From Paracoccaceae bacterium (GTDB lineage: Bacteria; Pseudomonadota; Alphaproteobacteria; Rhodobacterales; Rhodobacteraceae), in the NCBI GenBank assembly GCA_020622085.1, contig JAHRYM010000002.1, positions 587,987 to 651,986 of the forward strand: a stretch of DNA of 64,000 nucleotides. Reading direction: 5' to 3'. The translations under genes were made by a program, and so were the position numbers. Each line of letters begins with the position of its first letter. Position 1 is the stretch's first letter. A model generated the notes under the pieces. It saw only the letters and a program-made list of their open reading frames with translations, did not search any database and was not told where the DNA came from. This document shows positions 25,321-34,318 of the stretch, piece after piece.

Positions 25321-26862
25321 ATGATCAGAATTCAGCGCAAGGCGCGGGAACGGCTTTCGGTATCGCCCGACCACCTGCGCAAGCTGGCCGAACTGCTGGG
25401 CCTGCCGATCGCGGTTTTCGGGGCGGGCTATCTTTACGGGCCGGGTGCCGCCGGGTTGTTTGCGCTTTTTGCCATTCCCTTCCTCCTGATCCGGCACAGA
25501 TCGCTGCAAGGCCAGGATTTCTTTCCGCTCCGCACGGCGGGGGAAGGGCTCACACCCCGCGAACAGATCGTGATGCACCTGAATGACGGCTACAGGTCGG
25601 CAGGCGGCAAGGGGTTGAATTTCGGTTGCCTTGCCATCGGAATAGATGGCGGCCCGCAGCTGATTGCGCGGTTCGGGCACGCGCAACATGCCCGGCTTTT
25701 GCGCCGTGCCGCCGACCGGATCGGCAGTGTTCTTCGGGAAAGCGATCTGCTGCGCCGGATGGAAGACGGGCATTTCGCCGTGGCCGTGGCACCGGTCCGC
25801 CGCATCACTTCCGACAGCATGGCGGAACTCGCGCAGCGGATCCGCACCGCCCTTGCCGAGCCATTCGACATCGAAGGCGTGACGATCCGGCTTGGGTCCA
25901 CGGCCGGCCATTGTCTTGCCGGCCGCTGCCCCTCCCCGGATGGCGAGTCGCTGCTTTGCGCGGCCGAACTGGCACTGCATGCGACCCGCAATTTCGGGGC
26001 TGAAGGTATTCGCGCCTTCAGCCCCGAAATTGCGCGCAGCAACGCCCAGCACGATGAACTGGTCGCATCGGCGGCGGCGGCGCTCGAACAGGGCGAGATC
26101 GTCGCCTATTTCCAGCCGCAGGTTTCCACGCATACCGGCGATGTCACCGGGTTCGAGGCGCTTGCACGCTGGCTGCACCCAAGCCGCGGCCTGCTGTCTC
26201 CGGCCAGGTTTCTGCCGGCGCTGCAGGACGCGGGACTTTCCGCCCGCCTGGGTGAGGTGATGCTGAGCCAGGCGCTTTCGGCGCTCAGATCCTGGGACCG
26301 TGCCGGGCTTCGCGTGCCCCATGTCTCTGTCAACTTCTCGACGGATGAACTGATGGATCCCTCGCTTGCCGATCACGTCGCCTGGGAACTCGACCGGTTT
26401 GACCTGCGCCCCCACCGGCTGAACATCGAGATCCTTGAAACGGTTGTCTCGGATGCGCCGGGCGGCCAGATCGAACGCAACATCGCGACACTCTCGCGCC
26501 TGGGCTGTGGAATCGATCTGGACGATTTCGGCACCGGTAACGCCTCGATCTCGGCCATCCGCCGCTTCGCCGTCAACCGCATCAAGATCGACCGCTCTCT
26601 GGTGACCAATGTCGACAGCGATCCGGGGCAGCGACGCATCGTTTCCGCGGTCCTGTCGATGGCTGCGCCGCTGGACCTTGGAATCGTGGCCGAAGGCGTT
26701 GAAACTCCGGCCGAACATGCGATCCTCGCCCAGCTGGGCTGCGACCATGTCCAAGGCTACACGATTGCCCGGCCGATGCCTCTGGACGACGCCCTGACCT
26801 GGATCCGCGCCCACCGCCGCAACCTCACCCCGGCCGAGATCCCGGGGCGCCGTGCGACCTGA
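25321..26862 (+). CDS. Degenerate GGDEF plus EAL domain protein, probable c-di-GMP phosphodiesterase
   Basis: 513-residue protein: a short cytoplasmic N-terminus, one or two membrane helices (about 27-58), a GGDEF-like domain (about 95-250) and an EAL domain (about 255-510). The GGDEF signature is replaced by MEDGHF, so cyclase activity is unlikely. The EAL motifs look intact: FEALARW (about 277), NIEILET, LDDFGTG (about 399), KIDRS, EGVET and QGY. It should therefore hydrolyse c-di-GMP at the membrane, perhaps with GTP sensing by the dead cyclase domain. The ATG at 25321 is chosen over a TTG 15 codons upstream. It sits between ttcA and yidC. Confidence 0.85.
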   Translation: MIRIQRKARERLSVSPDHLRKLAELLGLPIAVFGAGYLYGPGAAGLFALFAIPFLLIRHRSLQGQDFFPLRTAGEGLTPREQIVMHLNDGYRSAGGKGLNFGCLAIGIDGGPQLIARFGHAQHARLLRRAADRIGSVLRESDLLRRMEDGHFAVAVAPVRRITSDSMAELAQRIRTALAEPFDIEGVTIRLGSTAGHCLAGRCPSPDGESLLCAAELALHATRNFGAEGIRAFSPEIARSNAQHDELVASAAAALEQGEIVAYFQPQVSTHTGDVTGFEALARWLHPSRGLLSPARFLPALQDAGLSARLGEVMLSQALSALRSWDRAGLRVPHVSVNFSTDELMDPSLADHVAWELDRFDLRPHRLNIEILETVVSDAPGGQIERNIATLSRLGCGIDLDDFGTGNASISAIRRFAVNRIKIDRSLVTNVDSDPGQRRIVSAVLSMAAPLDLGIVAEGVETPAEHAILAQLGCDHVQGYTIARPMPLDDALTWIRAHRRNLTPAEIPGRRAT

Positions 26863-26935
26863 CCCGGGCGCAAGAACCCGGACCGCAAGGCAGGAGGCCG
26901 CGCAGAGATCGGTTCCACGCCGAAGCTGCGCCCCC

Positions 26936-26966
26936 AAAAGGGCTTGACCTTTTCAAGCCCCTTCTG
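26936..26966. terminator. Hairpin between the EAL gene and yidC
   Basis: Perfect 8-bp stem GGGCTTGA (26940-26947) / TCAAGCCC (26953-26960) with a 5-nt loop. On the minus strand it is followed by TTTT; on the plus strand by CTTCTGTTG. It may separate the yidC transcript from the upstream genes, or attenuate it. Confidence 0.4.
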
Positions 26967-27002
26967 TTGAACCAGCCGGAATCCTTTTACCGGCGGTGCC
27001 CT

Positions 27003-28865
27003 ATGGACGACCAGAACAAGAACCTCATCCTTGCAACGGTCCTGTCGACCGCCGTCATGCTGGTCTGGTTTGCCTTCTTTGCACCCAAGCAACCCGAAAC
27101 GCCGCCGGAAGAGCAATTGGCCAGCCAGACGTCGGCAGGCGGCACTGAAAGCGGCGCCGGGGCCGCACCGGCATCCACGACGACCTCCCCGGCAACCACC
27201 GGAACCCTGGCGACAAACCCTGCCGACACCGCATCGGCCACCGCGCTGGCGAAGGCGCCACGGGTCAGGATCGAAACGCCACGGCTTTCGGGATCGGTCT
27301 CGCTCCTGGGTGGGCGTTTCGATGACCTGTCGCTGAAGGACTACAAGGTTTCGCTTGCACCGGACGCGCCGCTCGTGCCGCTCCTTGCCCATGACATGGG
27401 CACGGCCACCGCGCCGACCCTGCCCTATTATGCCGTGCAGGGCTGGGCGCCGGCGGCGGGCCTTGCCGCCAGCGACGCACCGGGCGCGGAAACACTCTGG
27501 CAACTCGAGTCGGGCGAGGTGCTGACGCCGCAGACCCCAGTCACGCTCAAATGGGACAATGGTGCCGGTCTGGTCTATCACCGCACGATCTCGGTCGATG
27601 ACCAATACCTGTTCCAGATCTCGGACAGGGTCGAGAATGGCACTGCGACCGCTGTCAACCTGATGCCCTATGGCCTTATCGTTCGCAAAGGCATTCCCCA
27701 GGCCAGCCGCACCTATGTGCTGCATGAAGGGATCGTGCGCCAGTCCGACACGAACCTGGAGGAAATCACCTACAAGAACCTGACGAAGATGGATGCACTG
27801 GCAGGTGAAGGCCAGGCCGAGGTGACGGAGGTCACCCAGAAAGGCTGGATCGGCTTTACCGATCGCTACTGGATGACGACCATCGCACCGCTCGACGGGC
27901 AAGCCTTCACCTCGGTTGCGAAATATGTGTCGGGTGCTGACCTCTATCAGGCCGAAACCCGGTTCCCCGTCCAGACGGTGCAACCCGGCGGCACGGGCAA
28001 ATCCGACACCCGCCTCTTCGCGGGCGCCAAGGAATGGGAGGTGATCCGCAGCTACCAGGACAAGGCCGGCATCTACAATTTCGTCGATTCGATCGACTGG
28101 GGCTGGTTCTTCTTCCTGACCAAGCCGATGTTCCGCCTGCTGCACTGGCTGCACGGCGCCATCGGCAACATGGGCTGGGCCATCATCGGGCTGACCATCC
28201 TGATCAAGAGCCTCGTCTTCCCGCTGGCGCGGAAATCCTACATCTCGATGGCGCGGATGAAGGAACTCCAGCCCGAGATGGAGAAGCTGAAGGAACGCTT
28301 CGGCGATGATCGTGCGAAGATGCAGCAGGAAACCATGGCGCTTTACAAGCGTGAAAAGGTCAATCCCGCCTCGGGCTGCCTGCCGATCCTGATCCAGATC
28401 CCGATCTTCTTCTCGCTCTACAAGGTGATCTACGTCACGATCGAGCTTTATCACGCCAAGTGGATCGGCTGGATCCATGACCTGTCGATGCCCGATCCGT
28501 CCTCGATCCTGAACCTGTTCGGCGCCCTGCCCTGGGACGCGCCGGTGCATGGCTCACCGCTGGGGATCATCTCGCTGGGCGTTCTGCCGATCCTCCTGGG
28601 CATCTCGATGTGGTTCCAGCAGAAGCTGAACCCGGCGCCCACCGATCCTGCGCAGGCAGCGATCTTTGCCTGGATGCCCTGGATCTTCATGTTCATGCTG
28701 GGGAGCTTCGCGTCGGGACTGGTGCTTTACTGGATTGCCAACAACACCATCACCTTCATCCAGCAATACACGATCATGTCGATGCACGGGAAACGGCCCG
28801 ACCTGTTCGGCAATATCCGCCAGGGCTTCAAACGCAAGTCGGCCGGGCCAAAGGCCAAGGGATGA
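27003..28865 (+). CDS. yidC: Membrane protein insertase YidC
   Basis: 620-residue Oxa1-family insertase. An N-terminal helix (about 8-24, NLILATVLSTAVMLVWFAF) is followed by an Ala/Thr-rich linker, a large periplasmic domain and the conserved five-helix core with the motif-rich stretch MKELQPEMEKLKERFGDD and QIPIFFSLYKV. It inserts membrane proteins alone or with SecYEG. The ATG at 27003 (MDDQNKN) is the standard start; a TTG 12 codons earlier is less likely. Its stop overlaps the next gene by 4 nt. Confidence 0.96.
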   Translation: MDDQNKNLILATVLSTAVMLVWFAFFAPKQPETPPEEQLASQTSAGGTESGAGAAPASTTTSPATTGTLATNPADTASATALAKAPRVRIETPRLSGSVSLLGGRFDDLSLKDYKVSLAPDAPLVPLLAHDMGTATAPTLPYYAVQGWAPAAGLAASDAPGAETLWQLESGEVLTPQTPVTLKWDNGAGLVYHRTISVDDQYLFQISDRVENGTATAVNLMPYGLIVRKGIPQASRTYVLHEGIVRQSDTNLEEITYKNLTKMDALAGEGQAEVTEVTQKGWIGFTDRYWMTTIAPLDGQAFTSVAKYVSGADLYQAETRFPVQTVQPGGTGKSDTRLFAGAKEWEVIRSYQDKAGIYNFVDSIDWGWFFFLTKPMFRLLHWLHGAIGNMGWAIIGLTILIKSLVFPLARKSYISMARMKELQPEMEKLKERFGDDRAKMQQETMALYKREKVNPASGCLPILIQIPIFFSLYKVIYVTIELYHAKWIGWIHDLSMPDPSSILNLFGALPWDAPVHGSPLGIISLGVLPILLGISMWFQQKLNPAPTDPAQAAIFAWMPWIFMFMLGSFASGLVLYWIANNTITFIQQYTIMSMHGKRPDLFGNIRQGFKRKSAGPKAKG

Positions 28866-29620
28866 TGCGTCTTGCGGCTATCTGGCGCCACCCGATCAAG
28901 TCGCATGGCCGCGAATCGCTTGCATCGGTGACGCTTCGCGCCGGGGAAACCCTTCCCTGGGACCGTCGCTGGGCCGTTGCGCATGAAGCGGCGCGGATCG
29001 ACCGGGACTCACCTTCCTGGGCGAACTGGGTCAACTTCTCGCGCGGGGCGAAGGCGCCGCTTCTGATGGGCATCAACGCGGCGCTGGACGAAGCGACGGC
29101 AACCATCACGCTGACCCACGTCGACCGGCCGGCACTGACCTTCCGCCCCGACGATCCGGCAGACGCCGCGCGGTTTCTTGACTGGGTGCTGCCACTTTGC
29201 CCGGCCGATCGGGCGCAGCCTGCGGAAATCTATGCGGTGCCGGGGCGGGGCATGACCGATACCGATTACCCCTCGGTCTCGATCCTGAACCTTGCCTCGA
29301 ATGCCGACCTGTCCGCACGCATGGGGGTCGATCTTTCGCCGCTGCGCTGGCGCGGCAACCTCTGGCTTGAGGGCGCCGCAGCCTGGAGCGAGGCGCACTG
29401 GCCGGGGCAGCGACTGCGAATCGGCGCCGCCGAATTCGAGGTGGTGGAGCCGATCGTGCGTTGCCTGGCAACCTCCGCCAACCCGTCGAACGGCGTGATT
29501 GATGCCGACACTCTGGGTGCATTGCGCCGCGAGACTGGCGCGCAGATCTTCGGAGTCTATGCGCGGGTGATCACGGGCGGCCAGATCGAAGGCGGCGACA
29601 TGGCGGAGATTCTGGAATGA
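28862..29620 (+). CDS. MOSC domain protein
   Basis: 252-residue protein with an N-terminal beta-barrel ([18 protein letters not shown]) and a C-terminal MOSC domain ending in [14 protein letters not shown], the pattern of YcbX/molybdenum-cofactor sulfurase C-terminal proteins. MOSC proteins bind or transfer activated sulfur near the molybdenum cofactor. The conserved cysteine of the domain appears to be the Cys in VRCLATS. It overlaps both yidC and engB by 4 nt, a conserved arrangement in Rhodobacterales, so it is co-translated with them. Confidence 0.85.
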   Translation: MMRLAAIWRHPIKSHGRESLASVTLRAGETLPWDRRWAVAHEAARIDRDSPSWANWVNFSRGAKAPLLMGINAALDEATATITLTHVDRPALTFRPDDPADAARFLDWVLPLCPADRAQPAEIYAVPGRGMTDTDYPSVSILNLASNADLSARMGVDLSPLRWRGNLWLEGAAAWSEAHWPGQRLRIGAAEFEVVEPIVRCLATSANPSNGVIDADTLGALRRETGAQIFGVYARVITGGQIEGGDMAEILE

Positions 29621-30270
29621 AGATTGCCTTTCCCCTGGCCGTTGAACCGGAAGAGGCCGCGCGTGAAGCCGGGCGCCTGATGTTCGCAGGGCAGGTCGAG
29701 TTTCTGAAGGGCGTTGTGGCCATGGACGGCCTGCCGCCCGCCGACCGGATCGAAGTCTGTTTCGCGGGGCGCTCGAACGTCGGCAAGTCCAGCCTGATCA
29801 ACGCGCTGACCGGGCGGAAGAACCTGGCGCGCGCATCGAACACGCCCGGCCGCACGCAGGAAATCAACTATTTCACCACGCCGGGGGATGGCCCCTATCT
29901 GGTCGACCTGCCGGGCTATGGATACGCCGAGGCGCCGGTGGCCGTGGTGGCGAAGTGGCAGCAGCTTCTGAAAAGCTACCTTTCCGGCCGCCAGACGTTG
30001 CGCCGCGTCTTTGTGCTGATCGACATGCGCCACGGGGTGAAGGCGGTTGATGAAGAAATCCTGACGCTGCTTGACCGGTCGGCGGTGACGTTCCAGGTGG
30101 TTCTGACCAAGGCCGACAAGGTCAAGGCCTCGGACCACCCGAAGATCCTCGAACAGGTCCGGGGTGCTTTGCAGAAACATGCCGCCGCCTATCCGGACCT
30201 GATCGTGACCTCGTCTGAAAAGGGCGACGGGATCGAAACCCTGCGGGCCATCATCGCCACGATGGCGTAA
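29617..30270 (+). CDS. engB: Ribosome biogenesis GTPase EngB/YsxC
   Basis: 217-residue TRAFAC-class GTPase needed for large-subunit assembly. The G motifs are all visible: G1 GRSNVGKSS (51-59), G2 in [12 protein letters not shown]3 DLPGYG, G4 TKADK and G5 TSSEKGDG. The start overlaps the MOSC gene by 4 nt. A strong terminator overlaps its stop codon, ending the transcript that began at rpmH or yidC. Confidence 0.95.
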   Translation: MKIAFPLAVEPEEAAREAGRLMFAGQVEFLKGVVAMDGLPPADRIEVCFAGRSNVGKSSLINALTGRKNLARASNTPGRTQEINYFTTPGDGPYLVDLPGYGYAEAPVAVVAKWQQLLKSYLSGRQTLRRVFVLIDMRHGVKAVDEEILTLLDRSAVTFQVVLTKADKVKASDHPKILEQVRGALQKHAAAYPDLIVTSSEKGDGIETLRAIIATMA

Positions 30271-30311
30271 CCCGCGCCCGCACGGGTGAACGCGGGTTTT
30301 GCTTTTCTTGG
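30269..30311 (+). terminator. Intrinsic terminator after engB
   Basis: Stem AACCCGCG (30269-30276) / CGCGGGTT (30291-30298), with an inner CCCG/CGGG stem at 30277-30286, followed by TTGCTTTTCTT. It overlaps the engB stop codon. Confidence 0.75.
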
Positions 30312-30340
30312 CCTGCCAGCCCCGCTATAGGCCTGCGATC

Positions 30341-31726
30341 ATGTCAGCAAACCCGCCCAACCTCCGCCCCGATCTGGCGCCGAAGCCTGTCTTCGACACC
30401 CTTGCCCGCGACGGTCAGCCCCGTATCGGGATGGTCAGCCTTGGCTGTCCGAAGGCGCTGGTCGACAGCGAACGCATCCTCACGCGGCTGCGGGCCGAGG
30501 GCTATGCAATTTCCCCCGACTACACCGGCGCCGATGCGGTGATCGTCAACACCTGTGGTTTCCTTGACAGCGCCAAGGCCGAAAGCCTGGAGGCGATCGG
30601 CGAGGCGCTGACGGAAAACGGCCGGGTGATCGTGACAGGCTGCCTGGGGGCAGAGCCCGAATACATCACCGGCGTGCATCCGCAGGTTCTGGCCGTGACC
30701 GGGCCGCACCAGTATGAACAGGTGCTGGACGCCGTCCACAAGGCGGTGCCGCCCTCGCCCGACCCATTCGTAGACCTGCTGCCTGCCACGGGCGTCAAGC
30801 TGACACCGCGGCATTACAGCTACGTGAAGATTTCCGAGGGCTGCAACCACAAGTGCAGGTTCTGCATCATCCCCGACATGCGTGGCCGTCTGGTCAGCCG
30901 CCCGCCGCACGCGATCCTGCGCGAGGCGGAGAAGCTGGTCGAGGCCGGGGTGCGCGAGCTTCTGGTGATCTCGCAGGATACCTCGGCCTATGGGCTGGAC
31001 CTGCGGCATGCGTCCTCGCCTTGGAAGGATGGTGAAGTGCGCGCGCATATCACCGACCTGGCGCGGGAATTGGGTCGCCTTGGCGCCTGGGTCCGGCTGC
31101 ATTACGTCTATCCCTATCCGCATGTGCGTGACCTGATCCCGCTGATGGCCGAAGGGCTGGTGCTGCCCTATCTGGATATCCCGTTCCAGCACGCGCACCC
31201 TGACACGCTGCACCGCATGGCGCGGCCCGCAGCGGCGACGAAGACGCTGGACGAAATCGCCGCATGGCGCGCGGTCTGCCCTGATATCACCCTGCGGTCG
31301 ACCTTCATCGTCGGCTACCCCGGCGAGACCGAGGCCGAGTTCCAGACGCTGCTGGACTGGATGGACGAGGCGCAACTGGATCGCGTCGGCTGCTTCCAAT
31401 ACGAAAACGTCGCGGGGGCGCGGTCGAACGACCTGCCCGATCATGTGCCCGACGACGTGAAGCAGGACCGCTGGGAGCGGTTCATGGAGAAGGCGCAAGC
31501 CATTTCCGAGGCCAGGCTTGCCGCGAAGGTCGGAAGCCGGATCGAAGTGATCGTCGATTCGGTGGATGATGAAGGGGCGACCTGCCGGACCAAGGCCGAT
31601 GCGCCCGAGATCGACGGCAACCTGTTCATCGAAGAGGATTTCGCGGGCCTCGCCCCCGGCGACATCATCACGGTCGAGGTCGAGGAGTCCAGCGACTATG
31701 ACCTGTGGGGGCGACTGGTCGGCTGA
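30341..31726 (+). CDS. rimO: Ribosomal protein S12 methylthiotransferase RimO
   Basis: 461-residue radical-SAM enzyme that adds a methylthio group to an Asp of ribosomal protein S12. The N-terminal UPF0004 domain has cluster cysteines C36, C72 and C101. The radical-SAM motif is [11 protein letters not shown] (C168, C172, C175). A C-terminal TRAM domain follows. The domain order and [12 protein letters not shown] opening identify RimO rather than MiaB. The ATG at 30341 is chosen; a TTG 14 codons upstream falls close to the engB terminator. A 70-bp gap suggests its own promoter. Confidence 0.94.
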   Translation: MSANPPNLRPDLAPKPVFDTLARDGQPRIGMVSLGCPKALVDSERILTRLRAEGYAISPDYTGADAVIVNTCGFLDSAKAESLEAIGEALTENGRVIVTGCLGAEPEYITGVHPQVLAVTGPHQYEQVLDAVHKAVPPSPDPFVDLLPATGVKLTPRHYSYVKISEGCNHKCRFCIIPDMRGRLVSRPPHAILREAEKLVEAGVRELLVISQDTSAYGLDLRHASSPWKDGEVRAHITDLARELGRLGAWVRLHYVYPYPHVRDLIPLMAEGLVLPYLDIPFQHAHPDTLHRMARPAAATKTLDEIAAWRAVCPDITLRSTFIVGYPGETEAEFQTLLDWMDEAQLDRVGCFQYENVAGARSNDLPDHVPDDVKQDRWERFMEKAQAISEARLAAKVGSRIEVIVDSVDDEGATCRTKADAPEIDGNLFIEEDFAGLAPGDIITVEVEESSDYDLWGRLVG

Positions 31727-31739
31727 GGCCCGAGCCGCA

Positions 31740-31790
31740 GGCAGGGGGCGCTGCCCCCTGGCCCCCGGAGTATTTCCGCAAAGAAGAAGC
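31740..31790 (+). repeat. Hairpin-plus-tail intergenic repeat, copy A
   Basis: 8-bp stem CAGGGGGC / GCCCCCTG with loop GCT (31742-31760), then CCCCCGGAGTATTT and CAAAGAAGAAGC. It lies between the convergent rimO and MsrQ-like genes, so it may act as a terminator. Copy B at 43056 is nearly identical; copy C at 63361 is a relative in reverse orientation. Confidence 0.7.
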
Positions 31791-31793
31791 GGA

Positions 31794-32414
31794 TCAGGAA
31801 TTGCGCTTGCGCAATCCGAAGCGCCAGACCGACAGCGCGATCAGGGGCGCCGACAGGATCAGGGTTTCCAGATGGCGCTGAAGCGATTCCGCAGTCATCA
31901 GCCAGTGCAGGAAGGTCAGGATCGCGGCGGGATAGACCCAGCGTTGCAAGGCTTTCCATTTCGGACCCAGGCGGCGGACAGCGGCATCGGTCGAGGTCCA
32001 GGCCAGCGCGGCCATGATGAAGAAGGCGATCCAGCCGGTGATGATTTCAGCTCGGATGAAGCTGCGCAGGAAGGCGTGCGGATTGGTCCAGATCAGCCAG
32101 TAGGCGAGATGCAGCGCCGCATAGGCGAAGCTGGCAACGCCCAGGTAGCGGCGGTTGACGCGCAGCCAGCGAAAGCCGCCCTTTGTGGCCAGCGCCAGCG
32201 GCGTGGCGGACATGGTCAGGATCAGGAAGATGCAGGAGACGATTCCAGACCAGCGAAGCGTCGGGAATCGCTGGAAACCCTTGATGTCGTGCTGGATGAA
32301 CACATACCAGAACGAGCCGGCAATCAGGATTGCCGCCGGGATCGAGAACAGGAACCACAGCAGGTAACGGCCATCCCGGCTTGTCCGTTTGCCGGGAGAC
32401 ATCGTGTCAGACAT
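31794..32414 (-). CDS. MsrQ/YedZ-like heme membrane protein
   Basis: 206-residue protein with about five to six membrane helices of the ferric-reductase-like family. It resembles MsrQ, the heme b subunit that feeds electrons from the quinone pool to the periplasmic methionine sulfoxide reductase MsrP. H102 (AALHLAYW) and H170 (FLHW) are present. In the usual LHRLVY motif the first His is replaced: the sequence here reads LQRWVY (Q157), so one expected heme ligand seems missing. No msrP is adjacent. A good ribosome site (AAGGACGAGG) precedes the ATG. Confidence 0.7.
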   Translation of the reverse strand: MSDTMSPGKRTSRDGRYLLWFLFSIPAAILIAGSFWYVFIQHDIKGFQRFPTLRWSGIVSCIFLILTMSATPLALATKGGFRWLRVNRRYLGVASFAYAALHLAYWLIWTNPHAFLRSFIRAEIITGWIAFFIMAALAWTSTDAAVRRLGPKWKALQRWVYPAAILTFLHWLMTAESLQRHLETLILSAPLIALSVWRFGLRKRNS

Positions 32415-32503
32415 GTCCTCGTCCTTTCGCAGGAGATAGGCCGCAGCAGCCTTTCCGACGCGTTTCAGCGCCTCTTCCCTGATGGCGGGCAGTCAGTCGC
32501 GCG

Positions 32504-33973
32504 TTACTCTGCGGCCAGGGGCCGATCAGCCTCGGGCTTCTTTGAGACCTCGAATTCTTCATGGTAGGAGCGTTCGACATTGACCGTCCAGACATCGTGG
32601 TTTTCGCCAAGGATGTTGCGCGCCGCCAGCATCGCCGACAGCATCGAGTGATCCTGGTTGTTGTAGCGGTGCAGGCCGTTGCGGCCGACGGTCTGGAAAT
32701 TGCTGAGCGTGCGAATCCAGTCCTCGACCACTTCGAGCGCCTCACGGTATTCGCCATCATAGACCGGATATGCCTTGGGCTGGCGAATGACGAACCCGTC
32801 GATCACGTCAGTCGCCTTTGCCAGACCCAGCACCTCGAGCTCCTCGGCTGCAACTTTGCGCAAGGCTTCATCCGAGGAGGCCCAGAGACCGTCACCTTCC
32901 TGGCAGAAATATTCCATCCCGATCGACGCGGTGTCCTGGTTGGGCAGCATTTCCTTCGACCAGGCGCGGAAGTTCTGGATCCGACCGACCTTGACCTTGG
33001 GACTGTGGATGTAGATCCAATTGTCCCTGAACGGATCGGCGTGATCAAGAACCAGCGTCACGATCAGGAAGTCGCGGTATTTCAACCGGTTCGCAGCGGC
33101 AATGACTTCGGGCGGTGGCGGCGGATCGAAGGCATGGATCAGGTCGCGGATCGCCATCGAGTTGATGAAGTGATCGCCCTCGATCCGTTCGATCACCGGT
33201 TCCCCCAGCGACCAGTTCCGCACATCGACCGAGGTGACGCGGTTGCCGTCACGGCTGACCTTGACCACTTCTGATTTGAGCTGCACTGAGCCGCCCTTTT
33301 CCTTGATGATCTCGGCGGTGCGTTCCCACATCATGCCGGGTCCAAGGCGCGGATACTGGAATTCCTCGATCAGGCTGGTGGTGTCGTTCGCCCCGGAAAT
33401 CGCGTTCCAGACCGCCTTGAACAGCGACAGGTTCTTGATCCGCTGCGCGGCCCAGTCGGCGCGGATTTCCTTCGGGTCGATACCCCAGACCTTCTGGGTG
33501 TAGCTGCGGAAGAAATGCATGTAGAGCCGGCCGCCAAAGCGGTTGATGACCCATTCCTCGAAGCTTTCTTCCTGCTTGTAGGGCTTCACCTGCCACTTGA
33601 AGTAGCTGAGCAGGATCCGCATCGATTCGTAGGGGCCGATGTTGCCCAATGCGTTGAACAGCTTCAGCGGGTAGTCGAAGAAGCGCTCGCGGTAATAGAT
33701 GCGCGACAGGCGCGGCACGGTGATGAAATCCCTGGTCAGGACTTCGTGCCACATGTCCTCGACTTCCTGCACCTTGGTGAAGAAGCGATGGCCGCCGATA
33801 TCGAAGCGATAGCCATTGTTCGATTCGGTGCGCGAGATGCCGCCCACCATGTGCGAACCTTCCAGCACGATCGGCTGATGGGCCGCACTGCGCTTGAGCA
33901 GTTCATAAGCCGCGGTCAGGCCGGCGGGCCCACCACCGATCACGACTACGGGACTCAGTTTCTCGTTACTCAT
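32504..33973 (-). CDS. FAD-dependent oxidoreductase, UDP-galactopyranose mutase-like/amine-oxidase fold
   Basis: 489-residue soluble flavoprotein. The N-terminal dinucleotide motif VVVIGGGPAGLTAAYEL (GGGPAG at 13-18) is followed by a VGGISRTE flavin-binding stretch. The fold family covers UDP-galactopyranose mutases and protoporphyrinogen-oxidase-like proteins often found in polysaccharide loci; substrate is unknown. It shares DPPPPPEV and a similar C-terminal layout with the gene at 47843, so the two are distant paralogues. The ATG at 33973 is chosen because the flavin motif starts nine residues later; the open frame runs 91 codons further up without conserved content. It is isolated, with a 345-bp gap upstream. 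Confidence 0.75.
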   Translation of the reverse strand: MSNEKLSPVVVIGGGPAGLTAAYELLKRSAAHQPIVLEGSHMVGGISRTESNNGYRFDIGGHRFFTKVQEVEDMWHEVLTRDFITVPRLSRIYYRERFFDYPLKLFNALGNIGPYESMRILLSYFKWQVKPYKQEESFEEWVINRFGGRLYMHFFRSYTQKVWGIDPKEIRADWAAQRIKNLSLFKAVWNAISGANDTTSLIEEFQYPRLGPGMMWERTAEIIKEKGGSVQLKSEVVKVSRDGNRVTSVDVRNWSLGEPVIERIEGDHFINSMAIRDLIHAFDPPPPPEVIAAANRLKYRDFLIVTLVLDHADPFRDNWIYIHSPKVKVGRIQNFRAWSKEMLPNQDTASIGMEYFCQEGDGLWASSDEALRKVAAEELEVLGLAKATDVIDGFVIRQPKAYPVYDGEYREALEVVEDWIRTLSNFQTVGRNGLHRYNNQDHSMLSAMLAARNILGENHDVWTVNVERSYHEEFEVSKKPEADRPLAAE

Positions 33974-34318
33974 TCCACCACCGTTCCGGATATCGACATC
34001 CACCCAATGGATGGGAGTATATCCTTTGGATAGCCAGGCTTCAAAATGTCTTTGATGGCAACCTGCAAAGTTCATGTCGGAACCGGAACCAATCAGGTTC
34101 AAAACCGGAAATACCGAGACTTGCTGCGGCCAACCGCCGGGATCGCGCCGGCATGGCAACCGGATCGCCGCCTTGCGTGGAAGGCTTCGCCATCGGAAAG
34201 CTGCCGGAATCGAATCGCCCGCCACTCCGGGTTGCAGGATTCGCATGGCGCGACGGGGAATTTGCAGCGGGCAATTCCAATCGGAATGCCCGGGCCGGAA
34301 TGCCCCGAAATGGCGCGA
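33974..34318. other. Gap between the FAD protein and the nucleotide-sugar dehydrogenase
   Basis: 345 bp with no supportable gene. Short open frames here look random. It should hold the promoter for the 32504-33973 gene and the 3' untranslated end of the next minus-strand gene; no clear terminator or promoter was recognised. Confidence 0.5.

Noticed and set aside
33974-34246. 91-codon upstream extension of the FAD protein
   Set aside because: The flavin-binding motif follows directly after the ATG at 33973, and the extension has no conserved content.
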